Numbered from the stretch's first letter, positions 18,848 through 27,084 are shown. The stretch is 64,000 nt of DNA from Fischerella muscicola SAG 1427-1 = PCC 73103 (GCF_000317245.1 NZ_AJLJ01000064.1:1-64000); one strand, 5' to 3'. Notes: generated by a model from the sequence alone, not told the origin. Translations and numbers: made by a program.

Positions 18848-19810
18848 TCAAGCATATGTATTTTTCAATTTAATCAAGCTTTGGCTGACAATTTTTAAAC
18901 ACACAACCAACCACACTAAACCTGCGGCGTAGCCAACCAACACATCAGTCGGCCAGTGTACACCGAGATAAAGCCTAGTCAAACCGATCGCACTAATTAA
19001 GCCAGCAGTCGAAGCAAAAATCAGCTGCTTATGTTGAGGAAATTGCTTGGCTAAGATGTAACCAATAAAACCATAAATTACCATTGATACCATAGCGTGT
19101 CCGCTAGGAAAACTGTAGTGACCCACATTTACCAGATGATCCCACAGTGCAGGACGCGCTCTACAAAATAGTTCTTTGAGGAAAATATTCAAGCCGATCG
19201 CACCAACTGCGGCCATACCCAAGCTGGTTGCTTCTCCAGGACGCTGATTGTACGCCGATCTGGTTCCCAATCCCAGACAAAGCAACAGCAGAAAAAGCGG
19301 ATCACCCAAAAAAGTGATACTAAGCATGATCCGGTCTAAAAGTGGCGTATGCAATTTTTGAATTGTTAGTAAAATTACTTCATCTAGCCCACATCTATGT
19401 AGCAATACTGTGCTTAAAACCAGGATGGAAATAGCCCCCGACACTAAAGCAAGTTCACTACTTGCTTTGGCTAATTGTTTCTGCACAGGTTTAGCCAGGA
19501 TAGGTAAATTCTTGTTTTGAGTTAGTTTTTTGTTCTGTTTGCTGTAATCTACGACAATTTCTTGGAGAAGCCAAGCGATCGCATTTGGATTAATCTCTGG
19601 ATAAAAAAATACTAAAACATTTCCTGTCACAGGATTAGCGCGAACTTGTGTGACAACTTTCTCCTCTGACAATCTAGACTCAAGGTATGTTTTGAAACCT
19701 GGTGAATAATACAATCCACTTACCTTATATCTAGCCCTACCTTTGACAGCAGTATGTATCGCTCGGATCAAAGAATTACCAGTGTGGAAGTAATTAACAG
19801 AATTGCCCAT
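18848..19810 (-). CDS. PAP2-family membrane phosphatase with N-terminal HMA-like domain
   Basis: The C-terminal ~200 residues are a PAP2 lipid phosphatase with all three active-site motifs: KELFCRARP (K-x6-RP), SFPSGHAM (PSGH) and RLYLGVHWPTD (R-x5-H-x3-D), set among about six hydrophobic helices. Such enzymes remove phosphate from undecaprenyl pyrophosphate, phosphatidate or related lipids. The first ~95 residues (AVKGRARYKVSGLYYSPGF, RANPVTGNVLVFFYPEINP) look like a ferredoxin-like heavy-metal-associated domain, but without the CxxC metal site. The fusion is unusual. It is on the same strand as the Uma2 gene, with a 40-base gap. Confidence 0.87.
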   Translation of the reverse strand: MGNSVNYFHTGNSLIRAIHTAVKGRARYKVSGLYYSPGFKTYLESRLSEEKVVTQVRANPVTGNVLVFFYPEINPNAIAWLLQEIVVDYSKQNKKLTQNKNLPILAKPVQKQLAKASSELALVSGAISILVLSTVLLHRCGLDEVILLTIQKLHTPLLDRIMLSITFLGDPLFLLLLCLGLGTRSAYNQRPGEATSLGMAAVGAIGLNIFLKELFCRARPALWDHLVNVGHYSFPSGHAMVSMVIYGFIGYILAKQFPQHKQLIFASTAGLISAIGLTRLYLGVHWPTDVLVGYAAGLVWLVVCLKIVSQSLIKLKNTYA

Positions 19811-20112
19811 TTTTAGAGATTGGGGAAGACAGAGTAAACGCGGAGAAGGAGAGACAGGTGACGCGGTGAATCTACCAATAATAATTTCCTTTCCTTTAAT
19901 ATTTTAAGTACCTAAACAGAGTTAATTACACATATTATTTCCCCGTTCCCTGTTTTCCGTTCCCCGATTGCTTTTCCTAAGTTTTGAGATACTTCACATT
20001 CAATTGACATTAGGTAGGGATACACGATACACCAAAGCTTATGGTTGTGTAAGTTTGTTTCAATGCAAAGTTTTTTAAATATCGAGTTTCATCAGCATAA
20101 GGAGGGATGGAC
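19811..20112. other. Divergent region upstream of sbtA
   Basis: This 302-base spacer between the leftward PAP2 gene and the rightward sbtA operon should contain the sbtA promoter. It carries CCCCGTTCCCTGTTTTCC low-complexity sequence near 19940. A leftward frame overlapping the sbtA start is a shadow. I cannot identify a CmpR/NdhR-type operator with confidence. Confidence 0.45.
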
Positions 20113-21081
20113 ATGGATGCCAATTTGATCGTATCCAACATCCTGAATCCACCAGTTTTGTTTTTTTTCCTGGGGATGACTGCTGTTTTTGTCAAGTCTG
20201 ATTTAGAAATTCCTGCACCCATACCCAAACTTTTTTCGCTTTATCTGCTGTTTGCGATTGGGTTTAAGGGAGGGGTAGAACTCATGAAAAGCGGCGTCAC
20301 CCAGGAAGTAGTGCTGACGCTTTTCGCAGCAATGCTGATGGCTTGTGCTGTACCGATTTATACGTTTTTTATTCTAAAGCTGAAACTGGATACTTACGAT
20401 GCAGCTGCGATCGCTGCCACTTATGGCTCTATCAGTGCTGTCACCTTTATCACAGCCAGCGCCTTTTTGAATGAACTGGGTATTACTTTTGATGGCTACA
20501 TGGTAGCGGCTTTGGCTCTGATGGAATCGCCAGCGATTATTGTTGGTTTGATTTTAGTGAATTTATTCACGACTGATGGTAAGCGAGACTTTTCTTGGCC
20601 GGAAGTTTTAAGAGATGCATTTCTCAACAGTTCTGTCTTTCTTTTAGTTGGTAGTCTGTTGATTGGATTCTTAACAGGAGAACACGGTTGGCAGGTTTTA
20701 GAACCCTTTACTCAGGGAATGTTTTATGGCGTTCTCACTTTCTTTTTATTAGATATGGGGTTGGTTGCAGCGAGAAGAATTAAAGACTTGCAAAAAACCG
20801 GAATTTTTCTGATCTCATTTGCCATACTAATTCCCATCGTCAATGCAGTGATTGGGTTAGCGATCGCCAAAGCAATTGGTATGGCTCAAGGAGATGCACT
20901 TTTATTTGCTGTGCTGTGTGCAAGTGCTTCTTACATAGCTGTCCCAGCAGCGATGCGATTAACCGTTCCAGAAGCAAATCCCAGTCTGTACGTTTCTACT
21001 GCTTTAGCAGTCACGTTCCCGTTCAACATTATTGTGGGAATTCCGCTATATCTCTACGGAATTAACCTATTTTGGAGGTAA
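20113..21081 (+). CDS. sbtA: Sodium-dependent bicarbonate transporter SbtA
   Basis: SbtA imports bicarbonate with sodium across the plasma membrane as part of the CO2-concentrating mechanism. The 322-residue protein starts MDANLIVSNILNPPVLFFFL and has about ten hydrophobic helices, including LFSLYLLFAIGFKGGVELM, TYGSISAVTFITASAFL and SASYIAVPAAMRLTVPEANP, all typical of SbtA. The ATG at 20113 is preferred over 20107 because AAGGAGG at 20099-20105 is then seven bases away. It is the first gene of an operon with sbtB four bases downstream and a carbonic anhydrase after that. Expression is expected to rise at low CO2. Confidence 0.95.
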   Translation: MDANLIVSNILNPPVLFFFLGMTAVFVKSDLEIPAPIPKLFSLYLLFAIGFKGGVELMKSGVTQEVVLTLFAAMLMACAVPIYTFFILKLKLDTYDAAAIAATYGSISAVTFITASAFLNELGITFDGYMVAALALMESPAIIVGLILVNLFTTDGKRDFSWPEVLRDAFLNSSVFLLVGSLLIGFLTGEHGWQVLEPFTQGMFYGVLTFFLLDMGLVAARRIKDLQKTGIFLISFAILIPIVNAVIGLAIAKAIGMAQGDALLFAVLCASASYIAVPAAMRLTVPEANPSLYVSTALAVTFPFNIIVGIPLYLYGINLFWR

Positions 21082-21085
21082 TGTT

Positions 21086-21397
21086 ATGCACTTAGTCAAA
21101 AAAATAGAAATTATTGCCAACTCTTTTGAACTAGCTAAAATTTTGGAGAGTTTGGATAAATCAGGTGTACATGGTCACATTGTGATTCGTAATGTCGCTG
21201 GTAAGGGATTACGAGGAACGGCTGAAGATTTGGATATGACGATGCTTGATAATGTTTACATTATCGCTTTCTGTATGCCAGAACAAATCAAGTCAGCTGT
21301 GGAACATATCAGACCAGTACTCAATAAATTTGGGGGAACCTGTTACATCTCAGATGTGATGGAAATCCGCTCATTAAAATGTGTTGCGTCGCTGTAA
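21086..21397 (+). CDS. sbtB: PII-like regulator SbtB
   Basis: SbtB is a trimeric PII-like protein that binds adenine nucleotides, including cAMP, and controls SbtA. The start at 21086 follows GGAGG with a six-base spacer; the longer frame would begin inside sbtA. The 103-residue protein (MHLVKKIEIIANSFELAKIL, HGHIVIRNVAGKGLRG, FGGTCYISDVMEIRSL) matches the ferredoxin-like PII core. The C-terminus ends LKCVASL. The two-cysteine loop I recall from the Synechocystis protein is not present, so redox-dependent behaviour may differ. The gene is four bases after sbtA and almost certainly cotranscribed. Confidence 0.92.
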   Translation: MHLVKKIEIIANSFELAKILESLDKSGVHGHIVIRNVAGKGLRGTAEDLDMTMLDNVYIIAFCMPEQIKSAVEHIRPVLNKFGGTCYISDVMEIRSLKCVASL

Positions 21398-21424
21398 AAA
21401 ATCGTACATGCAAGGAAGCGTTTC

Positions 21425-22126
21425 ATGGAACGTCGTGACTTTTTAAAATGGGGAGCGATTGGGGGATTTGGTTTGGTTGTGACTGCTGGTGATTTACTCT
21501 GGCAGATTGAACAAGTTCAAGCCGCCGAATTACCCCCAACTGCTACTGTTGCTCTTGATCCAGATGTTGCACTGCAAAAGCTGATGGAGGGAAATCAGCG
21601 CTTTGTGAAGCATAAACCCCAATATCCCGATCAAACTCAGGCTCGGTTGCAGGAAGTTGCCCAAGCTCAACACCCATTTGCAACTATTTTAAGTTGTGCA
21701 GATTCGCGAGTCCCGGCGGAGATTATTTTTGATCAGGGTATCGGGGATATTTTTGATGTTCGCATTGCCGGAAATATTGCCACACCAGAAGCAACTGGCA
21801 GTATTGAGTATGCGATTGCTTTGTTAAATACTCCTTTGCTGATGGTGTTAGGTCATGAGCGATGTGGAGCAGTTACCGCTGCCGTCCAAAACGAAGTGTT
21901 ACCTGGCGACATTAGCACCTTTGTCAAAGCAATTAAGCCAGTAGTAGACAAGATTAAAGATCAATCAGGCGATATGGTTGACAAGGTTGTTGTTGCCAAT
22001 GTCAATTATCAAATTGAACGGTTAAAGCGATCGCCTCTTTTATCTGAACGCTTGCAGTCCGGCAAATTGAAAATTGTAGGTGGTCGTTATGATTTAGATA
22101 CTGGAAGCGTGGGGATTATTACTTAG
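21425..22126 (+). CDS. ecaB: Tat-exported beta-type carbonic anhydrase
   Basis: This 233-residue beta carbonic anhydrase interconverts CO2 and bicarbonate. The zinc ligands are visible in LSCADSRVPAE (Cys, with the partner Asp-Arg) and LGHERCGAV (His and Cys). The N-terminus MERRDFLKWGAIGGFG carries a twin-arginine motif and a hydrophobic stretch up to QAAE, so the enzyme should act outside the plasma membrane, like EcaB. It lies 27 bases after sbtB, which ties external CO2/bicarbonate conversion to bicarbonate import in one operon. AAGGAAG precedes the start. A strong terminator follows. Confidence 0.9.
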   Translation: MERRDFLKWGAIGGFGLVVTAGDLLWQIEQVQAAELPPTATVALDPDVALQKLMEGNQRFVKHKPQYPDQTQARLQEVAQAQHPFATILSCADSRVPAEIIFDQGIGDIFDVRIAGNIATPEATGSIEYAIALLNTPLLMVLGHERCGAVTAAVQNEVLPGDISTFVKAIKPVVDKIKDQSGDMVDKVVVANVNYQIERLKRSPLLSERLQSGKLKIVGGRYDLDTGSVGIIT

Positions 22127-22166
22127 AATAAAGTTCGGTAATTGGTAATTGGTAATAATTAAACTA

Positions 22167-22205
22167 CCTACACTGTACCTGGACTCAGGTCAGTGTAGGC
22201 TTTTA
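22167..22205 (+). terminator. Terminator of the sbtA-sbtB-ecaB operon
   Basis: CCTACACTG (22167-22175) pairs with CAGTGTAGG (22191-22199). Inside it, ACCTG pairs with CAGGT around a short GACT loop, leaving a single unpaired T. CTTTTA follows the stem. The hairpin starts 40 bases after the carbonic anhydrase stop codon. Confidence 0.85.
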
Positions 22206-22335
22206 CCTATCGCTTGCAAGTCTTCTAGCGATAGCAATTCAAGCTGTTCTCTTGATAGCATGTTAGATGTTCATCCTTCAAATGGTGGACTTGGTGGTTG
22301 TTAGCTTTGGCGAGTCAGCAACCACTAATTAATCA

Positions 22336-22359
22336 TTCTTACGTGGTGTCACGTGAGAA
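22336..22359. promoter_or_regulatory. Inverted repeat upstream of the ribbon-helix-helix gene
   Basis: TTCTTACGTG and CACGTGAGAA (nine of ten positions complementary) flank a GTGT centre, ending 26 bases before the start codon of a small DNA-binding-like protein. A second, weaker dyad (GTGGTTG..CAACCAC) lies about 40 bases further up. This is a natural candidate for an autoregulatory operator, inferred from position and symmetry only. Confidence 0.45.
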
Positions 22360-22385
22360 GAACATTTTATTCACATTTATATACA

Positions 22386-22586
22386 ATGTCTAAACCGCGT
22401 AAAGGTAATCCACAAAATTTAAAACCATTTACCAGCGATAGAGAAGAACCATTAACTGAAAGAATTAATTTACGTATTCCAAAAAGTATGAAAGATGAAT
22501 TATCAGAAAAAGATAATCCACCGGAATATTGTAGAGAAGCTATTAGGGAAAAGCTGGATAGAGAAAAAAATCAAACAAATGAATAA
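22386..22586 (+). CDS. Small ribbon-helix-helix-like protein
   Basis: This 66-residue basic protein starts MSKPRKGNPQNLKPF. After a disordered basic tail, ERINLRIPKSMKDELSE and PPEYCREAIREKLDRE read as the strand, helix, helix of an Arc/CopG ribbon-helix-helix DNA-binding unit. Such proteins are often antitoxins or small repressors. No toxin-like gene follows on the same strand, so it may be an orphan regulator. The longer frame from 22353 is less likely because it would start inside the inverted repeat region. The call is by secondary-structure pattern only. Confidence 0.6.
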   Translation: MSKPRKGNPQNLKPFTSDREEPLTERINLRIPKSMKDELSEKDNPPEYCREAIREKLDREKNQTNE

Positions 22587-22725
22587 ATTACCAAACAAAA
22601 CAAGTAAGAGCGATCGCTTTTGCACTCAAAAAATTATAGTGTGCGATCGCCTTCTTTTATATCAAGTCCGGCTAATCACTTATGATTGAAATTTCTCCGC
22701 GTTTGGGTGTTTTTGCGTCTTCGCA

Positions 22726-23091
22726 TCAGCCTTTTTGTTCCATATAACTCAATAACCAATTAGCGGCTGTTGCCCTGCGAGTTTGTCGAGGGCCAAATTC
22801 CCCAATTTTATAACCCTTAAAACCCAGTTTTTCTTTGACAATTTGTTTGTACTGGGTTGGGATAGAACGAGTTAATTTGACTGTTGGGGGACGATTCTCA
22901 ATAAAATCAGGCGGTTCTGGATATTCATCTCGCCATTCGGGAGATACTTGCTGATTATCCCACTTTGCCGTCACTGGGTCATAACGATAACCCAAGCAGT
23001 GCCATACTAATTGATTAACTGCGGCGTCATCAATTTCTTCGTTGAGAATTGCCCAAATAGTATCTGTATTGAGTGGTAGCAAATTAGACAT
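22726..23091 (-). CDS. DUF1823 family cyanobacterial protein
   Basis: The 121-residue version starting at the ATG 23089-23091 (MSNLLPLNTDTIWAILNEE) is used; a longer frame needs a TTG. The conserved features are VNQLVWHCLGYRYDP, WRDEYPEPPDFIENRPP and the Arg-rich GPRQTRRATAANWLLS. This matches the DUF1823 family, found in cyanobacteria and some plastid-bearing eukaryotes, without a known function. The many invariant Trp, Tyr and Pro residues suggest a compact soluble fold. Confidence 0.83.
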   Translation of the reverse strand: MSNLLPLNTDTIWAILNEEIDDAAVNQLVWHCLGYRYDPVTAKWDNQQVSPEWRDEYPEPPDFIENRPPTVKLTRSIPTQYKQIVKEKLGFKGYKIGEFGPRQTRRATAANWLLSYMEQKG

Positions 23092-23118
23092 AAGCAATTC
23101 AAAATCCAAGCAGGACAA

Positions 23119-23512
23119 AGTTTCGGACAGGTAATAAGTCCATTCTGTAAAGCATTATGTCTAACTTGTCAATGCATAAATCCCAATTTCCTCTTTGTGT
23201 CTTTGCGCCTTGGTGGTGAAAAAAGAATATTGGAAACACCCTACTCTAAGAGAAGCCGCTTTGCGTCTACGGGTACTCCACGAGAAGCCGCTTACGCGTC
23301 TACGCCAGTCCCCCTACCCGTAAGGGTAGGCGCGTAAGCGACTTCTGCAAGTAGCCGCTCCGCGTCTACGTGACGGAAAGCGGAGCCACTGCGTTGCGGG
23401 GGTTTCCCCCCAACCCCAGAGGGGACCCCAAAGCCCCCCGTTGTAGCACGTGGCGTCCAAGACGGGGGCTGGTCTCACCAAGGCACTAAGACATTAAGAA
23501 ATTTGCATTATC
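23119..23512. repeat. Composite GC-rich repeat cluster
   Basis: This 394-base gene-free region is mostly repetitive. From about 23245 to 23370 several copies of AAGCCGC(T)T.CGCGTCTACG alternate with their complements, for example CCCTACCCGTAAGGGTAGG and GCGTAAGCGACTTCTGC. From 23380 to 23470 there is GAGCCACTGCGTTGCGGG, a CCCCCCAACCCC/GGGGACCCC hairpin and GTTGTAGCACGTGGCGTCC. The whole could form a large branched RNA. GC content is clearly above that of the neighbouring genes. Confidence 0.65.
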
Positions 23513-24265
23513 CTAATTTCTCAGTGCGTTGATAAACCTTTGCAAACCTCTGAATACACTTGGCTTTTTACCTGGTACTGCTGCGACAGAATCTCCTTGT
23601 GTTGTTGCTGTCGAGGCTTGTCCTTTCGCAAGAATTAGATCTAAGTCGTCGCCGGAGGGTTTTTGTGGTAATTCAGCAATTTTTTGGTATTCCCCGTTAT
23701 TTTCTACCAAAATTTCCCATGAGCCTGGATAGCAACGGAACAAGGCTACATCTTCATATACAGGACGTAAGTAGTAACAAGATTCGATGGTGCTGAGAAA
23801 ACGAATCCGGGTTTGCCTAGCAGCATAACCAATTCCGATTTTGCCAGCATCTTCCAAAAAAGGATTTAACATTACGAAGGGGCGATCGCCTATAGCCGCG
23901 CAAATTTTTTCCAATTGCGGGACTTCTGGTGAACCAGGGGCGATAAACAGGAAAATTTCATCCTCTGGTTGAACTTTTGACTCAATAGAGGCAGCTCTAC
24001 CAGTGCCAATATCAGTTATTTGGAATGATACATCTGTCCAGTCGCGACGGGCAAGACCAACACTACCCGCATCAGCAAAGAAAACTTTCAGTTTGTCGTT
24101 ATATTGTGCAAAAGCGGGTAGAAATTGCTGGGCTACTTCCATCAACTTCAATTCGGGAAACAATAACTCAACCTGTAGCCGAGTACAGCCCTCAGCTATT
24201 GCTGCTTGAGTAGCTGTACGCGCCTGGGCGATCACATCTTCTAAAGAGTTTGGTAGTTCAGCCAT
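23513..24265 (-). CDS. DUF1995 family protein (LPA3-like)
   Basis: This 250-residue protein starts MAELPNSLEDVIAQARTATQ and contains RLQVELLFPELKLMEVAQQF, KVFFADAGSVGLARRDW, FLFIAPGSPEVPQLEKIC and FVMLNPFLEDAGKIGIGY, the signature of the DUF1995 family. Plant members include LPA3, needed for photosystem II assembly. A similar role here is plausible but unproven. The C-terminal ~40 residues are a variable tail. It lies ~75 bases downstream of the cysteine desulfurase on the same strand, separated by STRR sequence. Confidence 0.83.
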   Translation of the reverse strand: MAELPNSLEDVIAQARTATQAAIAEGCTRLQVELLFPELKLMEVAQQFLPAFAQYNDKLKVFFADAGSVGLARRDWTDVSFQITDIGTGRAASIESKVQPEDEIFLFIAPGSPEVPQLEKICAAIGDRPFVMLNPFLEDAGKIGIGYAARQTRIRFLSTIESCYYLRPVYEDVALFRCYPGSWEILVENNGEYQKIAELPQKPSGDDLDLILAKGQASTATTQGDSVAAVPGKKPSVFRGLQRFINALRN

Positions 24266-24339
24266 TTTAAAAAGTTTTAGATTTTGGATTTTAGATTTTG
24301 GATTTAGCCATTAATTATTTCATTACCAATGACAAATGA

Positions 24340-25509
24340 CTATTGTACAGACGCAATTAATCGCGTCTCTGATAATCGCTGCAAAACCTGCTTAAATACC
24401 ATCGCCACCCAATCTACATCTGCTTGTGTGGTGTCTCGTCCTAGCGTCATCCGTAGACTGGCAAAAGCTGCTTTTTCTGAATAACCCATTGCTAACAAAA
24501 TTGGGCTAGGGCTGAGTTTACCACTATTACAAGCAGCCCCAGCACTGACTCCAATTCCGGCGCGGTTTAATTCTCGAACTAAACTTCTACCACTAACTTT
24601 TTCACCATCGGCGTGTTCTAAACAAAAGCTGACGTGGTGGGGGAGGCGATGAACTAAATCACCCGTGGGTATTAAACCGGGGACATCTGTTAACAGGGAA
24701 AACAGGCGATCGCGTAACTGCATCAATCTGGGTGTTTCTGTTGCCATTTCTTGGGCTGCTAATTCAGCGGCGACACCAAATCCAGCAATTATGGGTACTG
24801 CTTGTGTACCGGAACGCGATCGCTGTTCTTGTCCTCCACCACCCAATAGGGGAACCAATTTTACACCGGGGCGCACATACAAGGCCCCTGCGCCTTGTGG
24901 CCCATAAATTTTATGACTTGAAAGACTCAGTAAATCCACAGGCAAATTTTTCACATCAAGAGGTAAGCGCCCTACTAGTTGGACTGCATCTGTATGGAAT
25001 AAAACACCAGCACTACGGACAATATTTCCTAATTCCGTGATTGGTTGGACTGTACCAACTTCACTTTGTCCGTAAATTATTGACACTAATACAGTGTTGT
25101 CTTGCAATGCTGCTTTTAAATCTAAGGGGTTAACTCTACCTTCATGATTTACTCCCAGGCGAGTTACTTCCCAACCCCACTGTTCTAATAACCGCGCAGG
25201 TTCAGAAATAGCAGAATGTTCTACACTGGAAATAATAATATGCTGGGGTTGATGATACAAACGGGCAACACCCATAATTGCTAGATTATCTGCTTCTGTA
25301 CCACCAGAAGTAAAAATAATTGATTCCGCAGGTGCATTGATGAGTCCAGCTACCTGCATTCTAGCCTGTTCTAATACAGTTGCTGCCCGTTGTCCCCACT
25401 CATGCAAGCTAGAGGGATTACCCCACTGTTGAGTGAGGACTGTTTGCATTGCTGCGATCGCTTCTGGGCGAGTAGGTGTAGTAGCACTGTAATCTAAATA
25501 AATTTGCAT
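24340..25509 (-). CDS. Cysteine desulfurase (NifS/IscS type)
   Basis: This PLP enzyme takes sulfur from cysteine for Fe-S clusters and thio-cofactors. The ATG at 25507-25509 (MQIYLDYSATTPTRPEAI) is preceded by GGAGAG and is the correct start; the longer frame adds 17 residues. The PLP lysine is in LSLSSHKIYGPQGAGAL. The catalytic cysteine is in GVSAGAACNSGKLSPS. Other marks are FTSGGTEADNLAIMG and HTDAVQLVGRLPLD. At 389 residues it is full length. The last residues (RLSETRLIASVQ) and the stop are encoded by a palindromic intergenic repeat, so the true ancestral C-terminus has probably been replaced. Confidence 0.93.
   Translation of the reverse strand: MQIYLDYSATTPTRPEAIAAMQTVLTQQWGNPSSLHEWGQRAATVLEQARMQVAGLINAPAESIIFTSGGTEADNLAIMGVARLYHQPQHIIISSVEHSAISEPARLLEQWGWEVTRLGVNHEGRVNPLDLKAALQDNTVLVSIIYGQSEVGTVQPITELGNIVRSAGVLFHTDAVQLVGRLPLDVKNLPVDLLSLSSHKIYGPQGAGALYVRPGVKLVPLLGGGGQEQRSRSGTQAVPIIAGFGVAAELAAQEMATETPRLMQLRDRLFSLLTDVPGLIPTGDLVHRLPHHVSFCLEHADGEKVSGRSLVRELNRAGIGVSAGAACNSGKLSPSPILLAMGYSEKAAFASLRMTLGRDTTQADVDWVAMVFKQVLQRLSETRLIASVQ
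24345..24372. repeat. Palindromic repeat GACGC..GCGTC inside a gene end, copy 2
   Basis: GTACAGACGCAATTAATCGC followed by GTCTCTGAT is an imperfect palindrome next to GACAAATGACTATT STRR units. It overlaps the final codons of the cysteine desulfurase, whose stop codon is at 24340-24342. The same composite (STRR, then TTGTACAGACGC, then GCGTCTCTAC-type end) is seen near 39925 and 57136. Confidence 0.75.
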
Positions 25510-25664
25510 AGACTCTCCAGTCAATACACTGGGAAACGGGCTATTTATATTTTCAGCCAATAATCCAAGTTGCGGGTTATTAAATACAAACTTGCTCTTG
25601 AATGCGATCGCTCATGACAAAATTTGTGTTTGCGCGTAGCGTAATACAAGTACTCACACCGCAA

Positions 25665-27035
25665 TCATATCGGTAAACGCACCCGAAACCTCGTATTACC
25701 TGGTTTTGATTCAACATGAATATCTCCCTTATGCCGATTGACAACAATTCGGTAGCTAATCTCTAAACCCAAACCAGTACCTTTACCGACACCTTTTGTA
25801 GTAAAAAAAGGCTCAAATATCCTCGATTGAATCGCCTCTGGAATTCCAGAACCAGTATCAGTAATTTCAACTACAAGGCAGTTGTTTTCTTTATAAGTAT
25901 CAATAGTCAATTCTCCTTGACTATCCATCGCATCCAGAGCATTATCAATTAAATTTGTCCATACTTGATTAAGTTCGCCAGCATAGGCATTGATGCGTGG
26001 TAAAGTGCGATCATACTTGCGGTGAACAATCACACCCTTTTTAATCCGACAATGAAAGATCAGTAAAGTATTTTCGATACCCTCATGCACATCTATTTCC
26101 TGCAAAGGGGCTTGATCCATATAGGTGTAGCCTTTGATTGCTTTCACCAACTCAGAAATGCGTCCTGTACTGTGTTCAATTTCGTTGATCAGTCCTGTCG
26201 CCGAAAGAGAAGCTTCTAACCAAGTCAATACATTACTCAAATATTCAGCAGGAATGCGATCGCCAATTATATCCAGTTTTCTCGAATCTATCCCCGCAGA
26301 AACTAGTGTCGGAGCCAGTTTCCAAGCATAATTGACATCATGATCTTCCAGCCATTCTAAAATTTCGTCTTCTTTATCCGCTTGGGTGATTGGATTAAGT
26401 TTCGGTGCTGTGACGGCATATGCTGTGGCTTGATTTTGCATATCCACAAGCAAATTTAGTTGTTCGGGTGTGAGGCTATTTAACTGTAAAGTCAGAGATT
26501 GCAAGTTTTGCAAATTCTCACGTAATAAAGACGCAGCCCGTTGCGCCGCCGCCCCTGGATTATTTAATTCGTGTGCTAGACCTGCTGATAGTTTACCCAA
26601 CGCTGCCATCTTTTCTTGTTGGCGCAGTTGGGCTTCTACATCTTTAGTTCTCCCAGCCATAGCTGTGAGAATCACATCAGCTAGGGGTGAACACTCAACC
26701 AGAATGTGCCTAAAAGTCTCAACCTGAATTTGTAGGACATGAGTGGGTGCGATCGCTTTTCCACTAGCAATAGAAGCCCCACCAGTCAGCATCGACAATT
26801 CACCCACAAACTCACCCCGGCGATGAATTGCCAAAAGTCTGGTTTCACCACCCACTTGCTTAGTAACTTCTAACTCACCCTCTAAAATGGCATGAAAGTG
26901 ATAGTTAGCATCACCTTCATGAAACAGCATATCTCCCGTATTCAACCAGATTTCAGTTCCAAACTGTTTCATTTCCTCTAAAGCTTCATCATTTAACTTC
27001 GGAAACAGCGTCAGCTGATTAGGATCGTGTAGCAT
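25665..27035 (-). CDS. Sensor histidine kinase with N-terminal cyclic-nucleotide-binding domain
   Basis: The start at 27035 (MLHDPNQLTLFPKLND) follows AAAGGAGTCCCC. Residues ~10-130 are a cNMP-binding/Crp-like domain (WLNTGDMLFHEGDANYHFHA, ILEGELEVTKQVGGE, RRGEFVGELSMLTGG). Then come a kinase dimerisation helix with the phospho-acceptor in GLAHELNNPGAAAQRA and a HATPase domain with the N box NLIDNALDAMD, G1 ITDTGSGIP and G2 GKGTGLGLEI. No transmembrane segment is present, so it is a cytoplasmic sensor. Signal (cAMP or cGMP) and partner regulator are unknown; no response regulator is next to it. A small gene of unknown function lies ~50 bases upstream. Confidence 0.92.
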   Translation of the reverse strand: MLHDPNQLTLFPKLNDEALEEMKQFGTEIWLNTGDMLFHEGDANYHFHAILEGELEVTKQVGGETRLLAIHRRGEFVGELSMLTGGASIASGKAIAPTHVLQIQVETFRHILVECSPLADVILTAMAGRTKDVEAQLRQQEKMAALGKLSAGLAHELNNPGAAAQRAASLLRENLQNLQSLTLQLNSLTPEQLNLLVDMQNQATAYAVTAPKLNPITQADKEDEILEWLEDHDVNYAWKLAPTLVSAGIDSRKLDIIGDRIPAEYLSNVLTWLEASLSATGLINEIEHSTGRISELVKAIKGYTYMDQAPLQEIDVHEGIENTLLIFHCRIKKGVIVHRKYDRTLPRINAYAGELNQVWTNLIDNALDAMDSQGELTIDTYKENNCLVVEITDTGSGIPEAIQSRIFEPFFTTKGVGKGTGLGLEISYRIVVNRHKGDIHVESKPGNTRFRVRLPI

Positions 27036-27084
27036 GGGGACTCCTTTTATTTGTGGAGATGGGGACACAGGAAGGGGAAAATTA

